Below, piece after piece: positions 7,244-12,109 of a DNA stretch of 12,109 nucleotides. The DNA lies in contig CAYJOR010000071.1 in assembly GCA_964371865.1 (NCBI GenBank), positions 1 through 12,109 on the forward strand, read 5' to 3'. Numbering within the stretch: the stretch's first letter is position 1; every line of letters starts with the position of its first letter. Source of the DNA: CAYJAZ01 sp964371865 (GTDB lineage Bacteria > Desulfobacterota > Desulfovibrionia > Desulfovibrionales > Desulfovibrionaceae). The translations under genes and the position numbers were made by a program. A model generated the notes under the pieces. It was not told where the DNA came from. It worked only from the letters and a program-made list of their open reading frames with translations, and made no database searches.

Positions 7244-7271
7244 TTGACATATAAAGATATCTTGATATAGT
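7244..7271 (+). promoter_or_regulatory. Sigma-70-type promoter of metF-dut
   Basis: TTGACA (7244-7249) and TATAGT (7266-7271) with a 16-nt spacer. Transcription should start near 7278, about 33 nt before the metF ATG. The spacer is occupied almost entirely by a palindrome. Confidence 0.7.
7249..7268. promoter_or_regulatory. Palindromic operator in the metF promoter
   Basis: A 20-nt near-palindrome centred between 7258 and 7259: a perfect core AAGATATCTT (7254-7263), one mismatched pair (7253/7264), then four more matched pairs outward. It lies exactly between the -35 and -10 boxes, where a bound protein would block RNA polymerase. In Desulfovibrio, methionine-cycle genes are known to be controlled by SahR, an ArsR-family repressor. 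Assignment of this site to SahR is inference. Confidence 0.6.
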
Positions 7272-7310
7272 AATACACATGTTGAACGTGAACAAACACT
7301 AGGAGAATAT

Positions 7311-8177
7311 ATGCGTATAGTAGATTTGATAGCTGAACAAAAGAAACCATTTTGCTCTTTAGAATTTTTTCCACCAAAAGAAGTATCACAATGGGATAAG
7401 TTTTTTGATACAGTAAATAAATTGAAAGAAATCAATCCACTTTTTGCATCTGTTACATATGGAGCCGGCGGTTCTTCGCAAGATGCAACACTAGAGATTG
7501 TAACTCGTATGAAAAAAAACGGGCTTGAGCCTATGTCTCACTTTACATGTGTTGGCGCTTCTAAAACGAAGATTGTTGAGTTTTTAGATGATTTAAAAAA
7601 AGCTGAAATTGATAATATTCTTGCTCTAAGAGGTGATCCACCAAAAGATAGAGTTATTAATTGGGATAATGAACCTTTTAGACATGCAGAAGATTTAATT
7701 CATTTTATTAAAAAATATTCTCCTGACTTAGGTGTTGCGGCGGCAGCATATCCTGCACCTCATCCAGAATCACCATCATTTGCGCTTGATCAACACTACA
7801 CACGTTCTAAGGCAATTTCAGGGGCACAATTATTTATAACTCAACTCTTTTTTGACGTGCGTGAGTATATTGCTTTAGTAAATTCACTTCAAGCATATAA
7901 TATTTATATTCCTGTAATTCCAGGTATTTTACCTATTCAATCATTTGGATCTTTAAGACGTACTATGATGATGTGCGGCGCAAATATTCCATCTGACCTT
8001 TATTTTGCTCTTGAAAAAGCGCACGAAGAAGGTGGAGAAGAAGCAGTTAAAGAATTTGGTACTGAATATGCTATTAAACAAATCAAAGAATTACTTGCTT
8101 TAGGCGCAAAAGGTGTTCATCTTTATACTTTAAATAGATCAGAACTTAGCATTAGAATTGCTAAAGAATGTTTTTAG
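7311..8177 (+). CDS. metF: Methylenetetrahydrofolate reductase
   Basis: Protein of 288 residues, close to bacterial MetF length. It reduces 5,10-methylene-THF to 5-methyl-THF in the cytoplasm, using FAD, to supply methyl groups for methionine synthesis. Family motifs in order: LEFFPPK at 17-23 with the catalytic Glu (E18, equivalent to E. coli E28), ASVTYGAGGS at 46-55, HFTCVG at 77-82, LALRGDPP at 104-111 with the FAD-site Asp D109, AAAYPAPHPES at 144-154, and ITQLFFD at 176-182 with Q178. A cysteine-poor N-terminus and the compact length fit a catalytic domain without the eukaryotic regulatory domain. AGGAGA lies 5 nt before the ATG. The gene has its own promoter with a palindromic operator and is followed by dut after 34 nt. 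Confidence 0.95.
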   Translation: MRIVDLIAEQKKPFCSLEFFPPKEVSQWDKFFDTVNKLKEINPLFASVTYGAGGSSQDATLEIVTRMKKNGLEPMSHFTCVGASKTKIVEFLDDLKKAEIDNILALRGDPPKDRVINWDNEPFRHAEDLIHFIKKYSPDLGVAAAAYPAPHPESPSFALDQHYTRSKAISGAQLFITQLFFDVREYIALVNSLQAYNIYIPVIPGILPIQSFGSLRRTMMMCGANIPSDLYFALEKAHEEGGEEAVKEFGTEYAIKQIKELLALGAKGVHLYTLNRSELSIRIAKECF

Positions 8178-8211
8178 AAACACTATCTAGTTAATCGAAA
8201 GGTATAATAAA

Positions 8212-8664
8212 ATGGTAAAGATTCAATACTTAGGGCAAGCAAAAGAAATTTATACAAATAACATATCTTATGCAACAGAGGGCTCTTTAGGGCTTGATTT
8301 GAGAGCTTGTATAGAAGAAGAAAGCATTACAATTGAAGCCGGTGAAAGATATGCAATTCCATCAGGAATCTGTATTGAGATATTAAAAGAAGATACTGGT
8401 GGATTTGTTTATAGTCGTTCAGGGCTTGGAGCTGTAAAGGGTCTTACAGTAGCTCAAGGCGTTGGCGTGATTGATAAAGACTACAGAGGTGAGATAAAGA
8501 TTATTCTTTTGAATACCTCAAAACACGCACAAACAGTTCAAAAAGGTGATAGAGTAGCACAATTAGTGTTTCAACCAGCCTTTCAACTTGGAGTTTCAAT
8601 AGTCGATAGTCTGAGTGAAACAGGTCGTGGAACAGGTGGTTTTGGACATACAGGTAAAAAGTAA
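8212..8664 (+). CDS. dut: Deoxyuridine 5'-triphosphate nucleotidohydrolase (dUTPase)
   Basis: Protein of 150 residues, the standard trimeric dUTPase size. It hydrolyses dUTP to dUMP and pyrophosphate, keeping uracil out of DNA and feeding thymidylate synthesis. All five family motifs are present: SLGLDLRA near 25-32, SRSGLG near 68-73 (often PRSGL), GVIDKDYRGEI near 85-95, GDRVAQLVFQP near 118-128, and the C-terminal GRGTGGFGHTG, in which His replaces the usual Ser. AAAGGT lies about 8 nt before the ATG. The 34-nt gap from metF without a terminator suggests co-transcription. No classical terminator follows; 8665-8841 holds only AT-rich sequence with the string AACTATTTTT repeated. Confidence 0.94.
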   Translation: MVKIQYLGQAKEIYTNNISYATEGSLGLDLRACIEEESITIEAGERYAIPSGICIEILKEDTGGFVYSRSGLGAVKGLTVAQGVGVIDKDYRGEIKIILLNTSKHAQTVQKGDRVAQLVFQPAFQLGVSIVDSLSETGRGTGGFGHTGKK

Positions 8665-8769
8665 GTCGTAATCTTTAACTATTTTTTGATGTTAAAACTA
8701 TTTTTGTTACATCTAGGAACAACTTCAGAAAAAAAAGGTTAACTATTTCATAAACTATCAAAATTCTTA

Positions 8770-8820
8770 TTGCAATTAAATACAAAATATGGTTTACTAA
8801 ATCCATAGAACCTTTATGGA
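8770..8820 (+). promoter_or_regulatory. Possible hpf promoter and 5' hairpin
   Basis: TTGCAA (8770-8775), a 17-nt spacer and TTTACT (8793-8798) form a weak sigma-70-like promoter. A hairpin TCCATA (8802-8807) / TATGGA (8815-8820) with a 7-nt loop would sit near the 5' end of the transcript, just before the strong ribosome-binding site AAGGAGG at 8829-8835. Both are tentative. Confidence 0.3.
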
Positions 8821-8841
8821 ATTCTTTTAAGGAGGTTTATT

Positions 8842-9378
8842 ATGCATATTAGTTTTACATTTAGAAATTTTGAGGCGTCAGAACATTTAAAAAAATATGC
8901 CCGTCGCAGATTTGAAAAAGTAGGGCGTTTTTTAGGTAAGAATGCAGCTTTAGACCTACAGGTACTTCTTACAGTAGATAAGCACCGTCATAAAATAGAA
9001 GTAATCCTTTCAGGCGAGGGAATGAATATCTCAACTTCAGAAACATCCCCTGATATGTACGCATCTATTGATTTAATGACAGATAAATTGGAATCACAAA
9101 TTCGTAAACATGCTTCTAAGAACCGTGAACGTCATAAATCAAAAAATAATATAGATATTGATGTATACTCCTATCAAGTTGAAGAAGAAGACGGCGTTAA
9201 AGTCGTTAGCGGTGACGAGTTCTTCTCACCAAAACCTATTCAGCTTGAAGAAGCAGTTCTACAGTTAGAAAAAGATAACCTTGAATTCCTCGTTTTCTTA
9301 AATGCTGAAAATGATAGAATAAATGTTGTTTATAAGAAACGTAACTCAAACATAGGACTCATTGACCCTGTGTTATAG
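8842..9378 (+). CDS. hpf: Long-form ribosome hibernation promoting factor
   Basis: Protein of 178 residues, the long HPF type. Residues 1-100 form the S30AE domain that sits in the 30S decoding groove (FRNFEASEHLKKYARRRFEK at 7-26, then VLLTVDKHRHKIEVI). A linker of about 25 residues follows. The C-terminal dimerisation domain covers about 120-178, with EEAVLQLEKDNLEFLVFLNA, INVVYKKRNSNIGLIDP. Long HPF dimerises 70S ribosomes into inactive 100S particles in stationary phase or stress. The ribosome-binding site AAGGAGG is perfect, implying high expression. In many relatives hpf sits with rpoN and PTS genes; here it stands alone between dut and a strong terminator. Annotation is firm. Confidence 0.95.
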   Translation: MHISFTFRNFEASEHLKKYARRRFEKVGRFLGKNAALDLQVLLTVDKHRHKIEVILSGEGMNISTSETSPDMYASIDLMTDKLESQIRKHASKNRERHKSKNNIDIDVYSYQVEEEDGVKVVSGDEFFSPKPIQLEEAVLQLEKDNLEFLVFLNAENDRINVVYKKRNSNIGLIDPVL

Positions 9379-9412
9379 TACAAACAACTTAGTTTATAAT
9401 TCCTTTCGAGAG

Positions 9413-9459
9413 GGGAAAGAACCAAAGCTTTTGAAAAAGTGTAGGTTCTTTCCCTTTTT
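9413..9459 (+). terminator. Strong intrinsic terminator of hpf
   Basis: GGGAAAGAACC (9413-9423) and GGTTCTTTCCC (9444-9454) give a perfect 11-bp stem followed by five T (9455-9459). The 20-nt loop contains a smaller CTTTT/AAAAG pairing. The preceding string TTTCGAGAGGGG recurs at the left edge of the window in the opposite orientation. Confidence 0.92.
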
Positions 9460-9523
9460 AGTTATTCCCCTATCTCTTTATAAAATTTATAATTCTCATC
9501 GTACAATGTTCTGTGGTTTTTTT

Positions 9524-9674
9524 TAGGGTATGTTTTTAATTAATTCTTTTGCGTTTTTTCTGTCCCCAAGATGATTTTTTGTTCAGTTTATGTATGTTTT
9601 AATGCGTTGTACTTCATAAAAATCACTTTTTATTGAAAATACCACAAAACCTCTTAATTTAGAAACATACCCTA
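9524..9674. mobile_element. MITE-like element flanked by TA
   Basis: GGGTATGTTT (9526-9535) and AAACATACCC (9663-9672) are perfect terminal inverted repeats, each bordered by TA (9524-9525, 9673-9674), as expected for a TA target duplication. The similarity continues inward with small changes (TTAATTAA against CTAAATTAA, then TTTTG...TTTTTTC against TTTTG...ATTTTC). The interior has no transposase or other coding frame. The size of about 147 bp, the TIRs and the TA duplication fit a non-autonomous IS630/Tc1-like element, but no parent element is visible here. Confidence 0.6.
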
Positions 9675-9747
9675 GTAAATAGTTGCGATGAAGAAAAGGA
9701 TATTTTCAACAACATTTGTATATAATTTGATGTGTTACTTAAAAAGA

Positions 9748-9796
9748 AGTCTTCCTTTAAAGCTGTCTCTACAAATTTAAAGGAAGACTATTTTTT
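9748..9796. terminator. 14-bp-stem hairpin between convergent hpf and J-protein genes
   Basis: AGTCTTCCTTTAAA (9748-9761) and TTTAAAGGAAGACT (9776-9789) pair perfectly around a 14-nt loop. T-rich tracts flank both sides (ATTTTTTATTT on plus; TTCTTTTTAAG on minus), so it can terminate both ways. Its likely main job is to end the minus-strand operon that stops at 9900, since hpf already has its own terminator. The remainder of 9460-9899 is AT-rich with no supported gene. Confidence 0.75.
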
Positions 9797-9899
9797 ATTT
9801 ACTATTACACCAAAAAAATTATGAAAAATATTTTTTATATTAATGGTAACATGTGTTCTTATGAATTTTATTCTTTAGTGGATTAGCTTTAAAGAAAAA

Positions 9900-10856
9900 T
9901 TAACTCTGTGGAAGTGCTGGAAGTAGTGTTATATATAAATCGCCTTGCCATTTTCCAACCTTCTTACCAAGCCCAACGAGTCGGACAGGTTTTCCAATTA
10001 CAAAATCACGAGGAAGGGTTATATCTACAGTTTTACTTTCTTTTGAAAAACCTTGAGCAATTTGAAGACGAATACGTGCACCGGGATATAAAGAAGATAC
10101 AGGTAATCTATATTCGAGTGAATCGTCAATTTGCTTACGTGCCCACGATTTCATGTATCCGCCAACACCATCGGATAACTTTAAATCTGTAAGCCCTTTT
10201 GATAACCAGTCAATTTCAACTTTCTTTTCTGACTCAGCTTTTTTAGCTTCTTCTTTCGCTTTAGATTTAGTTGATTCAGGATTTTTTATACTACTGTAGA
10301 TATCTTCGTAAACTCTACGAGCAAATGGATCATTTAATATGTCACGTAATACATCTTCTTGGCTTGGCGGAGTTTCTTTTTCTTGAGGTTTAGCTCCTGC
10401 TGTATGCACTTTAGATTGAGATTTTGTACTCTCTTTAAAGTAAGCGGCTTGAGCTTTTCTTTTAGTGTCGTTATCTACATGAACCTTGGAATAGGTTCGT
10501 TTATGAGTTTCAGTTTTTTGATCATCTTTTTGTTTGTCTTGCTCAGGCTCTTGCTTTGTTTGAGACTGAGAAGAAGACTCTTTTGTATATGTTTTTTCTT
10601 GAGAAGCTTGTTTTGCTTGCTCTTGATATTTTGCACTTGCCCTTGCTTTTTGTTCATCTTGAGCTGAAAATTCAGCAGTTATAATTACATAAGCTTCATT
10701 AAGAGCTTGAAAAAGCGCACTGGCATTTTTTCTATTCGGGTTAAGATCAGGGTGAAGTTCAAAAGCTCTTTTTCTGTAAGCTTTTTTTACTTCATCAAGT
10801 GTAGCATCTTGTTTTATCTCAAGAATTTTATAATGCTCTTTAGTTGCGCGTTTCAT
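9900..10856 (-). CDS. Atypical J-domain protein with DnaJ C-terminal-like segment
   Basis: Protein of 318 residues. Residues 5-65 are a J domain: HYKILEIKQDATLDEVKKAYRK near 8-29, and the HPD motif that stimulates DnaK ATPase at 35-37. Residues 66-215 are a highly charged, Q/K/E/S-rich linker, probably disordered or helical. The C-terminal part (about 245-315: YRLPVSSLYPGARIRLQI, then VDITLPRDFVIGKPVRLVG, GKWQGDLYITLLP) resembles the DnaJ C-terminal substrate-binding fold. There is no Gly/Phe region and no CxxCxGxG zinc repeat, so it is not the main DnaJ. It starts 9 nt after the stop of the upstream CoA-binding/YkgJ gene with a weak AGAGAT site, implying translational coupling. Client proteins are unknown. 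Confidence 0.85.
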   Translation of the reverse strand: MKRATKEHYKILEIKQDATLDEVKKAYRKRAFELHPDLNPNRKNASALFQALNEAYVIITAEFSAQDEQKARASAKYQEQAKQASQEKTYTKESSSQSQTKQEPEQDKQKDDQKTETHKRTYSKVHVDNDTKRKAQAAYFKESTKSQSKVHTAGAKPQEKETPPSQEDVLRDILNDPFARRVYEDIYSSIKNPESTKSKAKEEAKKAESEKKVEIDWLSKGLTDLKLSDGVGGYMKSWARKQIDDSLEYRLPVSSLYPGARIRLQIAQGFSKESKTVDITLPRDFVIGKPVRLVGLGKKVGKWQGDLYITLLPALPQS

Positions 10857-10865
10857 AGTTAATCT

Positions 10866-11753
10866 CTATTTTGCATTTTCAAGTTCTGCAGCAGAATATT
10901 TAAGAGCGTTAGCAGCAGTTGAATCTGCTTGACTCTTTATAAGATTATTTGACTCCAAATAGTTAAAGCCTTCTTTTTTGAAATTTTCATGCTTTGATGA
11001 TTTCATAATACCGCCACAATCATCTTTAGCCATTTCAAAACTAATTGAATCTACCATATTGCCACGGAAATATGGCCAAGCTCGGCAGATATCAGGTCGA
11101 GCAGGGTGAATTGTACAGCTTTTTGTTTTATCATAGAAAAGACATTTATTGTCATCACCGCTTCTAAGCACACGCTTTCCATTATTTTCAATGCTATACT
11201 TTTGGTCTAACTCTTCAAGGGAAACATTGAAATAGTCTAGAAGACGAGGTAAATCTTTTGAATCATCAACAACAATACCGTTTTTACCTTCACAGCAAAT
11301 ACCGCATTGAGTGCAGAAAAATTCCTCTGGGAGAAGTCTTTCATACTCTGTTTTTATGCAGCGATCTTCAATATAAGCAATTCCGCGTTTATATATATAT
11401 TCGCCAGCTTGCGGATTTACAATACCCTCTTGTAACCAAAAAATTTTAGGATTTAATCCGCTCTCAATCGTTTCCACGGCATGATCATAACAATATTCAG
11501 ATGCTCTAAAAAAACAAGCCACATCTAATTTCTCATTCTTTTCTTTGAGATGTTCAGAAAGTTCAAAAAGATTTTTAAAAGTTTCAAATCCCCACACATC
11601 TTTACGCACAGGATGCACAGGATACACAGTAAAACCTCTATTTATAAGGTATTTACCTACTCTATCGACAGGTCTACCTTCTTTATCAACTGCACCTATA
11701 ATCGCGATTGAACGCACATCTAAAAGCTTTTCTCTTAATTGATTATCAAGCAT
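10866..11753 (-). CDS. CoA-binding domain fused to YkgJ-family cysteine-cluster domain
   Basis: Protein of 295 residues with two domains. Residues 5-140 resemble the small CoA-binding (YccU type) Rossmann fold: RSIAIIGAVDKEGRPVDRVG at 14-33, VYPVHPV at 43-49, DVACFFRASE at 77-86, IFWLQEGIVN at 104-113, DRCIKTE at 130-136. Residues 141-260 match the YkgJ/UPF0153 metal-chelating family: FFCTQCGICC at 145-154 (C147, C150, C153, C154), C204, C213, RPDICRAWPYFRG at 219-231 (C223), and C246. These cysteines are proposed in the family to bind Zn or Fe-S, but the activity is unknown. The ATG is preceded by GGGGGA at good spacing. The J-protein gene follows at 9 nt, so the two form an operon. The promoter is not clear; TTGCAG (11800-11795, minus) with an AT-rich -10 is a weak candidate. 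Confidence 0.88.
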   Translation of the reverse strand: MLDNQLREKLLDVRSIAIIGAVDKEGRPVDRVGKYLINRGFTVYPVHPVRKDVWGFETFKNLFELSEHLKEKNEKLDVACFFRASEYCYDHAVETIESGLNPKIFWLQEGIVNPQAGEYIYKRGIAYIEDRCIKTEYERLLPEEFFCTQCGICCEGKNGIVVDDSKDLPRLLDYFNVSLEELDQKYSIENNGKRVLRSGDDNKCLFYDKTKSCTIHPARPDICRAWPYFRGNMVDSISFEMAKDDCGGIMKSSKHENFKKEGFNYLESNNLIKSQADSTAANALKYSAAELENAK

Positions 11754-11815
11754 AAATAATCCCCCAACAAATAATTAACATAAAAGCAATCAAACTGCAA
11801 GAAATGGATTTATTA

Positions 11816-11920
11816 TGCCTTCGGCGACCAAAGGAAATAATTACCTTTGGAAACCTTACTTCTTTTCCGACTCGTTCCTCGTCAGAAAAGGAATAGTATT
11901 TACAAAAATAATTTTTACTT
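11816..11920 (+). repeat. Double-hairpin element, copy A
   Basis: Starting at TGCCTTCGGC, the first hairpin is CCAAAGG (11828-11834) / CCTTTGG (11844-11850), followed by AAACC. The second hairpin pairs TTCTTTTC and GAC (11860-11871) with GTC and GAAAAGGAA (11881-11893) around a C/A mismatch, with CTCGTTCCTCG at its tip. An AT-rich tail follows. Copy B has the same order in the opposite orientation. It lies upstream of the CoA-binding/YkgJ gene. Confidence 0.75.
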
Positions 11921-11947
11921 GAACAAAGTACAGAAAATTATTCAAGT
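11917..11947. repeat. Inverted repeat ACTTGAA/TTCAAGT between the two elements
   Basis: Arms at 11917-11923 and 11941-11947 are perfect. A second pair, AATAATTTT (11907-11915) and AAAATTATT (11934-11942), overlaps it, so the two foldings exclude each other. The stretch 11754-12109 otherwise contains no supported gene. Confidence 0.35.
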
Positions 11948-11994
11948 TCTTAGTCGTTTTTTCATAAAGTTGAGAAGATTCTTTATTTTGATGA

Positions 11995-12101
11995 TACAGG
12001 AGATAATTTTTTTGAAAAGACTCTTTCCTTTTTTCTCGAGGAACGAGAGAAAAAAGAAAAGGGGTTTGCAAAGGGAATCATTCCCTTTGCCCGTCGGAGA
12101 C
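11995..12101 (-). repeat. Double-hairpin element, copy B (inverted)
   Basis: Read on the minus strand: GTCTCCGACGG, hairpin GCAAAGGGAA / TTCCCTTTGC (12090-12081 and 12077-12068), AAACCCC, then a second hairpin TTTTTCTCTCG / CGAGAAAAAA whose tip again reads CTCGTTCCTCG (12047-12037), then AAAAAGGAA and an AT-rich tail like that of copy A. Arm sequences differ between the copies but pairing is kept. Confidence 0.75.
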
Positions 12102-12109
12102 AAAAAAAA

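Noticed and set aside
7155..7295. 47-codon N-terminal extension of the lipoprotein frame
   Set aside because: It would place the signal sequence and lipobox internally and overlap both divergent promoters; the ATG at 7154 has an AAGGA site and begins a classical lipoprotein signal.
8665..8841. Search for a riboswitch or terminator between dut and hpf
   Set aside because: Only AT-rich sequence with a repeated AACTATTTTT string; no stable GC-containing hairpin with a T-run and no recognisable riboswitch core.
9821..9886. 21-codon open frame MKNIFYINGN...
   Set aside because: No Shine-Dalgarno sequence, no promoter, and expected by chance in AT-rich DNA.
10359..10667. 102-codon plus-strand frame opposite the J-protein linker
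   Set aside because: It is the antisense shadow of the K/E/Q/S-rich linker, giving a meaningless F/L/C/R-rich product.
11856..12071. 71-codon open frame on the minus strand
   Set aside because: It runs through both hairpin elements and AT-rich spacer, has low-complexity K/F-rich content, and no ribosome-binding site.
1..12109. CRISPR array, tRNA, rRNA, prophage or defence genes
   Set aside because: No regularly spaced repeats, cloverleaf-like sequences, rRNA signatures or phage/defence protein motifs were found on either strand.

Overview
This 12.1 kb chromosomal window is AT-rich, at roughly one third G+C by eye. It comes from a flagellated Gram-negative bacterium. The gene content suggests a low-GC member of the Desulfovibrionales: an S41 peptidase next to a divergent polysaccharide deacetylase, a sigma-54-type promoter in front of fliD, a long-form ribosome hibernation factor, and a CoA-binding/YkgJ protein next to an atypical J-protein. 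Lawsonia or a low-GC Desulfovibrio relative would fit, but the species cannot be fixed from the sequence alone.

Layout. Positions 140-2763 (minus strand) hold a two-gene envelope operon, ctpA followed by the deacetylase, driven by a good sigma-70-type promoter and closed by a hairpin that lies inside the last deacetylase codons. Positions 3174-6395 (plus) hold the flagellar operon fliD-fliS, transcribed divergently from ctpA behind a GG-N10-GC sigma-54-type promoter. FliD carries three copies of a beta-rich repeat of about 86 residues. FliS has a C-terminal tail longer than the chaperone itself. A bidirectional terminator separates fliS from a minus-strand lipoprotein gene (6462-7154). Divergent from that, metF-dut (7311-8664, plus) forms an operon whose promoter has a near-perfect palindrome between -35 and -10. 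The long hpf gene (8842-9378, plus) follows and ends in a strong terminator.

Positions 9460-9899 are non-coding. They contain a MITE-like element of about 150 bp (TA-GGGTATGTTT ... AAACATACCC-TA) and a 14-bp-stem hairpin between convergent genes. Positions 9900-11753 (minus) hold a two-gene operon: a CoA-binding plus YkgJ cysteine-cluster fusion, then a J-domain protein. The right end (11754-12109) is non-coding and carries two inverted copies of a roughly 105-nt double-hairpin element.

Together the genes are mostly core functions: envelope maintenance, flagellar filament assembly, one-carbon and nucleotide metabolism, and ribosome hibernation. I see no defence system, CRISPR array, rRNA, tRNA or intact transposase. 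The unusual material is the repeat-expanded FliD, the FliS tail, the two-domain YkgJ fusion, and the intergenic repeats and regulatory palindromes.
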